A DNA stretch of 64,000 bases from Opeltia flavorubescens (taxonomy: Eukaryota; Ascomycota; Lecanoromycetes; Teloschistales; Teloschistaceae), in NCBI GenBank assembly GCA_000442125.1, contig KE546976.1, forward strand, positions 744,001 through 808,000, read 5' to 3'. The position numbers and the translations under genes are program-made. How positions within the stretch are numbered: position 1 is the first letter of the stretch; the number at the start of each line of letters is the position of its first letter. This document shows, one piece after another, positions 13,138-24,358 of this stretch. The notes under the pieces are model-generated. The model saw nothing but the letters and a program-made list of their open reading frames with translations. It was not told where the DNA came from and did not search any database.

Positions 13138-14082
13138 ATTTTCACAAGATCGCAAGTAATACGAGCGATTTGGTCACTCTGTCATTGACAAGTGACCGGC
13201 GTATCCTTGCTGCAGTTGTATAGAGGATCGTTGTTGGGTATGGTGAACGATCAAAACCCACCAAGTGCGTTACTCTTGAATGTTACGTTGCATTCATCGG
13301 ACCACCATCATATTACAAGCCAGCACTTGAATGCTCTTAGTTTTACTATCGAAGGAAACATTCGTAATCAATACACCAACTAGTACATGTGCTACAACGC
13401 AATGATTATGATCTTGATTTGATCAAGTCCAGTAGCCTTCGCTACATCGTTAGAGTAAAGTATTCCCGTCCAAAGCATTTAAGACCTAAAGTACGGCGTA
13501 CGAGATAAGTCTTGCAAGGTGTTTGCAGCTGATTACAATCTGTATTCAAATTGTCGCGAATGCGTACCTAATGGTAACGGATGAGGCTTGATTGAAGTAA
13601 CGAGCGCTAGCGCAGCGGATATCGTCTATGATGCAGAGAAACTAATGCAAGTTCTAACCTAGCGTGGTCTATTGCGCAGAGCTCTATCTCCGTCGTAGCC
13701 TACACGGAGAACGCGGTACAGCCTCGCTAGCGCCGGTATTATCTCTATTTTAAGTTCTTAACAGAACGATGTTTTAAAGGGTAAATCATAATTTCAACTC
13801 TCTACAGATTCTTCCTACATAAAAGTAACAACCGCGTGAAATCCCCTATCTAGTGTGTTTTTAAATATCGCGTCCTGCGTTTTACTTAACAGAATAAGAG
13901 GAGCTCGGACGGATAGATAAAATTCAGCGTGTTAGTCAGCGCTAAGGAGCTACTTGCATTAGTTTCTTTGAAAAATAGACAATATCGCACTACGGAGCTT
14001 TAAGGATTCCGTGCCGAAGCAGAATCTGTGCGAGTGTGGCGTCAAAGGAATGCACGGAGGTACACGCGAAGCATCCGACAAA
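13138..14082. other. Gene-free TA-rich stretch, possible decayed repeat
   Basis: A 945-base gap. From about 13400 to 13950 the sequence is rich in TA steps and stop codons in every frame. It has a 7-base perfect stem (TCTCCGT/ACGGAGA, about 13685-13710) and repeated short words such as CGCTAGCGC and CTTAACAGAA. This resembles sequence eroded by C-to-T mutation, as in RIP-treated repeats, but no intact terminal repeat or transposase remnant is visible. Confidence 0.35.
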
Positions 14083-14706
14083 ATGATCTCACGCCGCAAG
14101 CCAAATATTATTATCACTGGGACACCGGGGGTAGGCAAGACGAGTCTATGCGAATCCTTGGTTGATACTACAGATCTCCAGCATCTCCCAATCAACCGAA
14201 TAGCTAGAGAACGGGATTGCTACGACGGGTGGGATGACAAAGTGAAGAGCTGGATCGTCGACGAGGACAAGGTTCGAAATCTACGATATCCCTTGCCCCT
14301 GTGTCGACCGGCCGTTAACCCATGCCACGATGATTTGTAGCTCTTGGACGCCATTGAAGCTGAAGTCAACGAGGGTGGCTGCCTTATCGACTGGCACGCC
14401 TGTGATCTGTTCCCTGAGAGCTGGATAGATCTGGTCGTCGTGCTCCGGAGTGACTCGAACATCCTCTACGATAGGTTAACGGCGAGGGATTACCCCGAAG
14501 CAAAGTTGCAGGAGAACATGGACGCAGAGATCATGGAGGTGCTGCTCTCAGAAGCGAGGGATGCCTTTGATGAGGCAATAACGATGGAACTGCAAAGTAA
14601 CGATTCGGACGATATGGAGACGAATGTGTCACGAATTGAGGCATGGCTTGAGCACTGGATGCACGATCACGGCAACGCAATTTCTAGGTCTGGCGACCAA
14701 GGATAA
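14083..14706 (+). CDS. FAP7: Adenylate kinase 6-like protein (Fap7/hCINAP)
   Basis: Atypical adenylate kinase/ATPase needed for the last steps of 40S ribosomal subunit maturation (20S pre-rRNA cleavage, with Rps14). Exons 14083-14271 and 14341-14706; 184 aa. The N-terminus has the family P-loop IIITGTPGVGKTSL. Downstream are PINRIARERDCYDGWDD, the intron, GGCLIDWHACDLFPESWID and the lid region LYDRLTARDYPEAKLQENM. The C-terminus (IEAWLEHWMHDHG) is family-like and slightly longer than in yeast. An in-frame ATG at 14011 would add 24 residues, but ISRRKPNIII is the family start, so 14083 is preferred. Tail-to-tail with the ITPase gene, 63 bases apart. Confidence 0.92.
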
Positions 14707-14769
14707 TCACTGCGAGCTACAACGGGGTACTTTTGGCCTTCTGTCCCTTCCCTGACAGATATCACCCAT

Positions 14770-15568
14770 CTATGATTGCAATTTCAGCCACTCCTTGAGC
14801 TTCGTCAGAGCAAGGAACCGGTGCGATAGACCATTCTTCTTTGCCGTGTCCATCTCCGCGTAAGTCTCTCCCATATACTCAAATATCGGGTCCCAACCTG
14901 GCTCGTTAGCAAAGTGGATGGATGGGAGAAGCTCTCTTAACCACATACCAAAATTCGAAGGACCTCTGGCCGGAACAATATTGCCCTTGGAAGAGGTATA
15001 AGTAGGTCATGAGTTCCTCTTAGCTTGTATCTTAAGCCTACCTTGACTCTCCCTTCAAAAATGATGGGCTCTTGAGCAGGCCCTTCGCAGTGCGCAAAAG
15101 TGCATACAGCCTGAGCACCCTTGTCATCATACGCTGCCAGAAGATCATTCAGACCTTGATGGCCGAGGGCTTGAAGGAACCATTTTCTACTTTTGATCAG
15201 GGCCTATATCTTACCCCGACTAAAAGCTGCTACGCAAGGTCCAGAAGCTGCCAGCACTTACATATAGGGCCCAGGCAGCCCTTTTAGCGCACTGAAACAT
15301 AGGCACGTATCCTCTGTTAGGACCGGTCCCTGAACCTGAATTTTGCGCGTGCGCTTGTCACTCACAAAACTTCACTTCAGGTTGGAGAATTGCATACTAT
15401 AGCGGCCGCCCGGCGGCATTTGTCCTTGGATATTTCCTCAATGGTACCCTGGATCTCGACCAGGTCCAACGATTGAGATTCCAAAAGGATGACGTCTCCT
15501 AGGATTGCTTGCACTTCAGCGAGCTTTTTCTGGTTACCGGTGATGAAATGAAGCTTCGAGGGAGGCAT
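14770..15568 (-). CDS. HAM1: Inosine triphosphate pyrophosphatase (HAM1/ITPA)
   Basis: Cleans the nucleotide pool by hydrolysing ITP, dITP and XTP to monophosphates plus pyrophosphate. Exons on the minus strand: 15568-15398, 15335-15262, 15186-15042 and 14985-14770; 201 aa. The N-terminal substrate loop is visible as [18 protein letters not shown], followed by [20 protein letters not shown]. Exon 2 gives [20 protein letters not shown], with the catalytic acidic pair in TED, and the exon 2/3 join gives [15 protein letters not shown]. The last exon carries [20 protein letters not shown] and the nucleotide-binding end [15 protein letters not shown]. Length matches the eukaryotic family. The usual family Ala/Gly after TEDT is Cys here, a minor change. 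Convergent with FAP7. Confidence 0.93.
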
Positions 15569-15992
15569 GTTGATGAGTCAAGGTCACAAAGGCAATGGAG
15601 TAAAATTTCCTTGGGATTGGTAGGAGGTTGATAAATGACTGGATTTATTTCAGTATTTGAATGAATTAGTAATCCGAGAATGAATGGTCAGATACTGTCC
15701 GGCTATCGCTTCTGATTACACCCTTAAATCATTGAGTGTGTTCTGCTATTTTGATTCACCAAGATTGAATTTCCTAATTTCCAGTCTCAAGTGGTGGGAC
15801 CTACAATCCCCGGATAAGGTTCAAAATTAGCTACTTGTGGCGTAGGCTAGTAGACAAATGCTGTTTGTACATTTTGCGTCCCCACAGATTATACGCACGC
15901 AGCTCCCTCATTACGCCAGACCAAGGTAGATTTTGTTCTGATATTGATCGTATTCACTCATGGATCATACATGAGCCAAGCGTTTAGGGAAT
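15569..15992. other. Intergenic region, HAM1 promoter and GT31 3' side
   Basis: A 424-base gap between two minus-strand genes. TA-rich around 15640-15800. No gene or repeat seen. Confidence 0.4.
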
Positions 15993-17528
15993 TCAGCGCT
16001 CCTGAGATTTAGCTTCCTGCTCAAGTTCTTGCTTTACTTTACTCCTCCACACAAGCTCGAGGACAGTATCCTGATCGCCGTCGGCACCTTTTCGGAAGTA
16101 TATTTGTCGTACTGCTCCGTCAACTATTGCCGAGTCCAGTAGTCTGTACTGGATCTTTTCCTGCTCCAAGTCCAATTTAGGTCGTGTAGGCCCAAGCGAG
16201 TGATCAACCCCGTTCACGATGACCGATCCTTCCACGATACTTGGGTGATCCCATGTCTCTTCCATCTTGGCCAGATCCAGCTGCTTGACGCCTCCTTTAG
16301 GGTATGTTGAAATGGAGAAGCCATTGACCAACAACATATCACTACCAAACTGCCATCTCTGCAGGAAACAGTCCCCGCAAATTTCGGCGACCAGGTGCAT
16401 CGTGTGTAACGGGTAACCCTTTCCATCGGGGCCTCCCGCCTTCCAGTGGTGGAGGGAGAGAGGGAGGCGACCGCTCTCGTAAATGCCCGACAAGTCATTG
16501 TGGATGTCGATTTGGTGCAGATCCAGGATGTTGGTTAACTTGGTGCTGGTGTGCCATGAGATACATTCCCTTAGCCGGATGTCTCCCGCGGACGTATGTG
16601 ACCGCTCCTGACAATCCTTGTACTTGGAATTCACAATTTCCGCGAGCGCAATCGACACAAAGACTCCCGCTCCCCCAAAAGCCATCAGGCCGTACCTCGT
16701 CACAGACCACCAATCTTCCGAGAGTGCTCCAACGTAATATTGCTTGTTGGGATCGAACTCGGATAACCTTTCGACGAGAGACGCCATGGAGAGAAAGAAT
16801 GTGTCATCGTCGATCAAACTGATCCACTTTGTCGTTGGCTGTCGGTGCTCCCACATCACTCGGACAAGGGAAAAGTAACGTTGGGAAAACCAATGGTGCG
16901 TCGACAACGGATTGAGGATGGTGACATCGAGACCCAGATTGCGCATGCGAGATTGTAGGCCCGACATTGCTTTTGGGTCTGCTGAATGGAAGCGGTCCTC
17001 GGAGTCGTCCGGGACATGTTCGTCGTTGATGGCGATGACAAATAGTTTAGCCTGAGTGTTCGGTAGCCAGCGAAGTAACGACGGTATGGATTCATCGAGG
17101 CGGGCCAGGGTCGTGGATATGCCGAAAATGATGTGCGAGGCATCTACGGGCCTCCCTTTGGACTCGGGGACATCGAGCGTGAGTGGATCTCTACAATTCT
17201 TTAGCTGGATTTTGGTGTTGTCGGTTAGATCGACGGATTGGAAATCGGGGAACAAGGTTTCGTCATGCTTGGTTACAGGGAGGCGCTCCGTACCGGTGGT
17301 CGGGTTGACAACAATGTCGCGGCGAGCATATTTGATGGGATAGGTGAGTTCAAGGGGCAGAAGCCAGTCGAGCTTATCGGGACAGGGTTCGACATGTTTG
17401 TCGGAAAAGGAGGGGATCCAACCAGACGAGGATGCATTGTCTCTGCGGTACAGACGGGCAACAAAGATGACCGAGGTCAGTGACAGCAGGCAGATGAGAG
17501 CGGTGATGGCAGCGCGCAGGAGCATCAC
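15993..17528 (-). CDS. GT31/fringe-like glycosyltransferase, type II membrane protein
   Basis: Intronless ORF of 511 aa resembling the fungal GT31/fringe-like (DUF604-type) glycosyltransferases. A single hydrophobic segment at about residues 6-25 (AITALICLLSLTSVIFVARL) is a signal anchor, so the catalytic part should face the Golgi lumen. The nucleotide-sugar metal motif is visible as SLIDDDTFF (about residue 240). It is followed by YYVGALSEDWWSV, the glycine-rich AFGGAGVFVSIALAEIV and a Cys-bearing stretch (ERSHTSAGDIRLRECIS), all typical of the family. The C-terminal third is the usual lower-similarity lobe. Donor sugar and acceptor cannot be read from the sequence. About 60 bases upstream of the start is a run of about ten C (near 17592-17602). 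Sits downstream of the myosin gene on the same strand. Confidence 0.8.
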   Translation of the reverse strand: MMLLRAAITALICLLSLTSVIFVARLYRRDNASSSGWIPSFSDKHVEPCPDKLDWLLPLELTYPIKYARRDIVVNPTTGTERLPVTKHDETLFPDFQSVDLTDNTKIQLKNCRDPLTLDVPESKGRPVDASHIIFGISTTLARLDESIPSLLRWLPNTQAKLFVIAINDEHVPDDSEDRFHSADPKAMSGLQSRMRNLGLDVTILNPLSTHHWFSQRYFSLVRVMWEHRQPTTKWISLIDDDTFFLSMASLVERLSEFDPNKQYYVGALSEDWWSVTRYGLMAFGGAGVFVSIALAEIVNSKYKDCQERSHTSAGDIRLRECISWHTSTKLTNILDLHQIDIHNDLSGIYESGRLPLSLHHWKAGGPDGKGYPLHTMHLVAEICGDCFLQRWQFGSDMLLVNGFSISTYPKGGVKQLDLAKMEETWDHPSIVEGSVIVNGVDHSLGPTRPKLDLEQEKIQYRLLDSAIVDGAVRQIYFRKGADGDQDTVLELVWRSKVKQELEQEAKSQER

Positions 17529-18363
17529 CGTCAGTAAATCGAAGGCGGAATGTCGGGGGGCTTCAGGACAGTAACCCGGTCACCAACATGGGCCCCCCCC
17601 CCTAATCTGTTAGCTGGCGGCGCAATAGGATTCTCGAATAGATGGCCAAAATAAGAATTCCATACTGCCGACGCCACATGCATCCCACACTTAGTCCCTC
17701 AGGATGAAGATGATGATTGGTGAGGACCAAATGCCAAGGCGACGCCATCCGGGATTGGGCGATCCTCTGAGAAAAGCGGCAGAGGACGAGTGCTGAGTAA
17801 TGTTGATGGGAGCACCGTGGTGTATAGTGAGTGCCTTTTGGACGCATGTTACTAGCCTTCTATCTTGATAACCACGCTTTAGACAAAGGCCAACGTCGGC
17901 CACTTCGATAGTCTTCCATAGCCATCAGAGACGTAGCCATATGCTGCTCCAGCTATGTGTCCGCTTGTCCTGCTTGACGTTTGAATGCCCACGTGAAGCT
18001 GCTGGCAAGGGATGATATGGCATCTATTAGTGTGATATTTGGCTTCCTTGTGCCCGTCAACACCACCGTACCATTTATCATACATTCCCATCTTGTACGC
18101 CTTCAGCTGCAACGCTGAAATGACCCGCCGTGAATAAGGCAGCAAGCATCAAAGAAGGCCCGGAAATGCAAGCATCACGGAAAGGATTAAAGCACCTCCA
18201 GTCAGATCCAACCGCTGTCTGCCCTGCCCGCGAGACTATGACTCAAACATGGTACATACATGAAAGCTGGGAGAACGAGAAAGGGTATCGTCATATGCAT
18301 CATAGCAAGCTTACCACTACATTCCCCCGCCCCGACTGCTCCATTAACCGCCTCATCTCTGCC
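17529..18363. other. Intergenic region, GT31 promoter and myosin V 3' side
   Basis: An 835-base gap between two minus-strand genes. Contains a homopolymeric C run near 17592-17602. Several overlapping short ORFs show no family. No RNA gene recognised. Confidence 0.4.
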
Positions 18364-21300
18364 TTACTCGCCGTCTCCTGCCCCCCCGTCCGAGACTGTT
18401 TCTGGCTCTTCAAAGTCGAGCCGCTCTTGTTGCGCGACTGCTTGTGCCGACACAATCTCCGCAAGCCGCTTCAACCTGGGTGTTTGCAGCCACGCCGGCG
18501 TGTAAGTTTCCAAAGCTGTGATCACCCGTGGCTCCGCGATCTCATACGGTCCGCTATCCTCCATGTCGACCGCCGTCAGCAGGAGTACATCGCCTTTCTC
18601 CGTCACTCGCGATGCCACCGCTTTCATGATGTCGCCATTGATCGGCTGTTCATAGTCGGCCACAAGATACTGGTTCAAGAGTTTTTGGATTTGGTTGGGC
18701 GAAAGCCTGTCAGATACCAGATCAGCTTCGATCCTTTGTCTCCACCGGACTTGCGCTGATCCACTTACATCCAACAGATATCTTGGATGATCTCAATGTC
18801 ATTCAGCGTCGCCTTTTTCAGCTGGAGAAGCTTCGTTGCTTGCTGCCCCAATATCAGCACTACGAGACATGGACATGGTCATGTACGGCAAACTTACCAT
18901 AAGGTGTTCTAATTGCAACGTCCCCTCCGGCATATCATGACTCTTGCACCACTCTTCAATCCGGGTGATGTTATAATTGATCTGCAACCCACGCTTCCAC
19001 GACAAGAATCCACGCCGCATCAACAGGTCGTTGAAGGCAGTCACGCCAACGAGCCTCAAAAGCTCCGTCAATGTTTGTGTGATAATTGAGTCCTCCAGGT
19101 AATAGGCCTTCATGGCTTTGAAAGCGTTGTTGAGCAGGCTTAGCAGGTTGTCCATACTAAAAGCTGGCCCCTGACTCGATGGCAGGAGTTTCCCCAAAAA
19201 CCGGTTACTCTCGCTGGTGACGAAACCTGGTAGAGATTGCGATTCGATGATGGCCGGGACAATCATCTTCTGCAGCTTCTTCTTCAATACCTTCATCCAC
19301 GTGTGGTAAATGTTAAATTCCAAGCTTTCCAGATCATGCTTCACGATTTCCAGGAGCCGGTCGTACTCGTAGTTATCCGTCTTCTGTGCTTCGTACCAAT
19401 CCTCGGCGAGGAAAACAAACGAGAGCATTTCATGCACATTGGATAACCAGAATGCGCCAGGGTTGATGGCGTCGTCGCCGTCATGTTGCATCACCTCCTG
19501 CTGTACGGACTGCATCACGTTAGCCAGGAACCTCTCGGATTCTTTGACGAATCCGTTGTTCCACATCTCCGAGGTCACAAGGTTGATAAGGTAGGCGGGA
19601 AATAGGACCTCCTTGTCGGTTGGAGGTGGTGATGTGCTCGGAGATGGGATTTTGAGGTTCCTGATAAGCCCCACAGTAACCTCCTCGTTCAATCCATCCT
19701 CGTCGGACAGCAGGTTTTCCAGTTCGAATTCCACGTTGTCGAGGATTGGGCTAAAGGTAGATCCAGAAAGATTCTGACGATGCGTGGTGGCGCCAGTGAA
19801 TGCCATAGATCCAGGTCGAGGGTTGTATGAGGAGCTGAGACGATCTGGTTCGATTCTCTCCGCTCCGGCACTTCTTCGTTTTGGCTTCTTGGATGACACC
19901 AGGTTGATGAGACCGTTACTCTGCGGCGGGGCAACATGACCGTTCTGCAATTCACCGTTAACTGGAACAGCTCTACGCGCCAAGTCCAGTTGATCCTGTA
20001 AGTCTGCAAGCTGCTGCCGTAAAGATAGTTTTTCATTCTCGTGCTCAGATCCGCTCTCCTTAGCCTTCCCAAGCTCCAGATTTGCAATGCGTAGAGATTC
20101 CCGAAGGCTTCGTTCTTCCTCTTGAATACGCTTTGTATTTGCAGTCGACTCCTCATAAACCAGCTGTAGCCTCTTCATATCTGCTTCCAAGGCCTGCAGC
20201 CGGGCCGCAGTTATTCCAGCCTGATTGGCCTCAGCTTGAAGTTCCTTCGATCGACTCTCCAGCGTGTTGTGCCTGGTCTTCCACGATTTGAGCTGGCTCT
20301 CGTAATTCTCCACCTGCGACATCAGGTTCCTATTGTCTCGTTTCATGCTACCCAGGGATTGTGTAAGCTCCACGACTTTGTTTTCCAGCTTGTAGGAGAT
20401 CTGCTTCAAATCTCTCGCTTCTTCACGTAGCGATTTGTACGCCCGTCGTGCCTGCTTGCCTCTCCACAGCTTTTGGATTATGATCACTTTCTTACGATAT
20501 TGGCGCCACGAACGAAGCTGGCGTCGTGTTCGCCACGATCTTTGTATTGTCCTTGTTGCATTACCAATCCTGGTGTTCATGATGTTTGTTCTGCACAGAT
20601 AACCCTTGGTGACACTTTGCAGCAGGATGACATTGTTCCGTATCTCATGGTACTTCTTCCTTTCTCTTTGACCTTTCCAAACCTTCTGGATGGTAGTCAC
20701 TGCGCGAACCCGGCGTACTTCTTCGGTACGCCTTCGAGCTGCCGAACCCCTCGCCAAAGCCTGTAGCAATAGGACAGAAGCCCGTGCCTCGAGGTATTTT
20801 CGGCGATAGTATTTACAGCGAAGATTCTTTTGGATCATGATGGCACAGTCCCTCAACCTTGAAGTTCTTAGGTTCTCAAGGAAGGCCAGCATACCCGCCC
20901 GGAAAAATATCTTCGTCAGCCCCAGCTGGTATTTGTCAAGACCTCGATTCGCTCCTTGACCCAAGGCTTTTTTCAGTATGGCGTTTGCCATATCACGAAT
21001 CTCAGACGTCCAGGAAGAGGAAGGTATCAGCATGTAATACCGCAGAGCGAATTCTTCATATGTCCACCTTGTTGGATAACCTGCGCAACTGATTCGAACA
21101 GTTTCGAGCACACCACAAGCCCGCAGTTGGCTCAAGACCATTGGGCCCTCAAAGCACCAAGCTTCTTTGCTTTCGTTGGGTTTGATACACCGAATATAGT
21201 GAACGTCTGTTGAGTTGATGGTCTGCATTAATTCAATCAATGATGATTTGAAGATGCCACCAAGTGTCGGTTTTCGATTCGCCGCAACGCCTAGACGTCT

Positions 21301-23371
21301 ACCAGGGGTAGCAACGGCTTTCGCGTTTGCGGCCATGGCAGAATCTTTTTCTCTGATGAAAGATGCAGCTTCAAGCACCTCTGCTAGGAAAGCATTGGAA
21401 GATTGCCGAAGCACTTCTAGATGCTCGTCGGGTACTGTATCCCTGTTCTTTTCAATGAAACCGTCCGACTCGTAGGTAACATCGATTGCATAGTGACAAA
21501 CAGTAAATGCCGATTTACCAAATCGTGGTTTTCTGTAGAATTTCTGTTTATCCGCGGCGAAGTTATGATGAAGTTTGGTCACAAACTGTTCGTCAGAACC
21601 CATTGGTAATCGTGACTCCTCGTCCAGCAATGAGAGGACACCCATCTTCCCTTCTATGAGGTCAATGCAGGGCTGATTGTCAGAGAAGTCAATAAAAGTC
21701 CAGTCAATCTGCTCCCTAAGGTACTCCTCCTGCTCCAATTTGAAAACATGCTGATTGAATTCCTGCTGCAGCTTTTCATTTGCATAATTGATACAGAATT
21801 GTTCGAATGAGTTCTTCGCAAAATGTTCGAATCCATAGATATCAAGGACGCCTATGAAAGAATTTGCGCGGCTGTTGACCTCGTCCGTGGCGAGGCCACT
21901 GTTGATACTTTCAACAAGCCAGTCAAAGAGACTAGAGTAGATGAATTTCGCGACCGAGTCTCTGACAACGACAGCTTGTTGCTGGGTAAGATTAGACATG
22001 ATCCTTTCCCCTCGAGTGATCAGCTGTTTCTTGATAGTCCACTTGGCAAACTCGCTGGCGTCGACCCCGAGCATCTGGCATGCACGAACCAGGGAAGGCT
22101 CCGTGGAAGGTAACACGGAATCACTTCTGGTGGCCGTAACCTTGATGTTCCCCAGATGAAGCAGAGCACTTAGGAGCCGGAAGATCTCTGCTTGTTTCTC
22201 CAGACTAACACCAATGGTGGTTAGTGATTGTCGTGTAGCCCCGAACTCAGCACGGTCGTCGACACCGTCGATAACAGGAGAGCCACCCTGATTTAAATAG
22301 TCGAAGTGCTCCACAGGAAGCAAGCCCCACTCGTCCCTTTCTTCGGCTGTAGCCCCTGCAACCATCTGATAAAACACGTGGTAGTTCCTCTCCTTGAGGG
22401 GCTGAAATACGAGTCTAGAGCGCTCAAGGAGATAAGTACGTATCCTAGCACCAATGATCTCCGTCTTTTGGTCGAACATGATCTCAATGTACTTTCCAAA
22501 CCGAGAGGAATTGTCGTTCCGGGTGGTTTTGGCGTTACCAAAGGCTTCCATCACCGGATTGGTTGCGAGGATCCGCTCCTCCGTTTCGCTCATGGCGTCA
22601 GCTATGCCTTTCGCTCGTTTACCCGGTTGATCTGGAGACTCCCTTGTTGCGAAGTATCGCATGATGTATTTGGCGCTGACAGTTTTGCCAGCCCCCGATT
22701 CTCCAGATACGACAATAGTCTGGTTCTTGTTGTCTCGTAACATGTCCCTGTGCGAGATCAATGACGAGCTCACAGTTTATTGGCACGGTGCAGTCTTACG
22801 AGAAGGCTTCCTCGGCGATGGCGAACAGATGAGGGGCCTGTGATGATCTCTGCTTTCCTGCGTAGACTTGAACCATGCCAGGTACGTATAGAGAATCGAC
22901 CTTGGCAAACGGATTGGTTGCAATCAAGACAATGCCGCTATATGTGTATATCTCCTTCTGCGAGTATCGTAGTCTGATGGCTTGGAGTACTGGAAGCAGT
23001 CAGTAGGCTTCTATGAATGTTGCAAGAGAGATCCAACCCGCAGGTTCATTAAGATGAGAGAGGTTGGTCAAATCATCGCTGGCTTCGAGTATTGCGGGAT
23101 TCATCAAAGGTGGAAGAGAGGTACTGCCGTCGTCTTGCAGCGCTGCAAGAGTTGTTTGGACCGTGCGTGACTGAGATAGATTAGCAGCGAGATAAGCTGT
23201 AATGAAGCGATTGCACAAGGCATAAGAGAACACTACCTCTCCGTTTGCCAGTTGAAAGACGAGCTTTACTCGGTCGCCGTCCACGTCCTTGGATTCCACT
23301 TCGGATGCAACCCATCCTTCGGTAGCATCGGGCTGCCATGCCCTTGTCCCGACGTCGTAATTATGAGCCAT
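18364..23371 (-). CDS. MYO2: Class V myosin heavy chain
   Basis: Actin motor for polarised secretory vesicle and organelle transport; in filamentous fungi it supports hyphal tip growth. Exons on the minus strand: 23371-23237, 23170-23038, 22989-22800, 22747-18898, 18842-18769 and 18706-18364; 1574 aa, the normal length. Domains in order: SH3-like N-terminal subdomain (GTRAWQPDATEGWVASEV), motor with P-loop SGESGAGKTVSAKYIM (~170), switch I NDNSSRFGKY, switch II DIYGFEHF and actin-binding DVHYIRCIKPN; about six IQ repeats (~770-915); coiled coil (~915-1080); and the DIL cargo-binding tail (~1250-1540). The last two introns rebuild EHLMQATKLLQLKKATLNDIE and the DICWMLSPNQIQKLLNQY region. Intron 2 has a weak donor (GTTGGA). 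Intron 1 is 66 bases, in frame and stop-free, so its retention would add 22 residues. Confidence 0.95.
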
Positions 23372-24358
23372 GGCAGCTTGTGAGAAGTGAATAAGACGAG
23401 GGAGCCAGTGTGGATTGGGGAAGGCGGCGGAGGTGTATGTTGACCCTTCGACCAGTTGCCCGTCAACAACGATGCGAGGCTGTGGTCATAAGTTCGGTTC
23501 ACGGCATATCTGTAGTCGAAGGCTCTAACCAGCAGGGCCAGGAGGAGGTTCGAATACCGAGCCTTCTGTAGTGAGTGTATACTTTGACGTGGTCGGATTA
23601 TTACGAAATAAGGATGGAATTTCTAAGACGCGAACGGCCAATGCACTAGCCACTCAACCTCCATGCAGGGGGATCCGTTCCCCTATTCGAAACGAAACTA
23701 CAGAATCACTCTAATGGAACCCTCAAAATCTCGACTTGTCAACATGGTACATGTAGTTTCAGCATTCTCCAGCTTCATGATGAATACCTGTTGCAATTGA
23801 TTCCATAATGAAGGTTATAACCTTCACTTTACTCATCTCAAGGCAAAGAAAATTGCTACGTCCATTTCTTTATCAAGGTGAAGGGTACGGATAACAGGAA
23901 GATGAAACATGATCAGAAATATTTCGTCGTCTTCATTTAACCATCTAGTGGCGTACTATGTTCGCTGTGAGGTATTTCTGCCTTCATCCCCACGTTTGAA
24001 ACTGTGAAACTCTCTACATAGGCCTGAGGTATCCAACCTGACCACGCCGAGGAGAGGTTCAATACTGCGTGTGCAAAGTCGGATTGAGCAGACTTGGTGT
24101 TCAATGCTCTATAGACTCTCCAAAATTCGTGCTCGCCCAAGATCTCCGACTGACCAAGGCAATAAGGGCGGCTCAGGCAAGTTACGGGTATATCACTAAA
24201 TCAAAGACACTTCCAGGTCGGCTCATTTGCCAGCAACCTCTCATCTGTCCGATTGGCTCAGCCGGCAGAGGCAATTCTCAGAGGTGAACACCACATGAGG
24301 TTGACTCGCTGGAATATGTATCAGTAGTTGAGACTGGTACTATATACTTCGGGGAAAG
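23372..24358. other. Intergenic region, myosin V promoter and SER3 3' side
   Basis: A 987-base gap between minus-strand genes. It has an 8-base perfect stem (GAAGGCTC/GAGCCTTC, about 23518-23567) enclosing GGTTCGAATACC, which looks like a tRNA B box but cannot be folded into a tRNA. No gene found. Confidence 0.35.

Noticed and set aside
23510-23720. tRNA-like words: GGTTCGAATACC (B box) on plus and GGTTGAGTGGCTAGTGCA (A box) on minus.
   Set aside because: They are on opposite strands or wrongly spaced, and no cloverleaf with matching acceptor, anticodon and T stems can be drawn.
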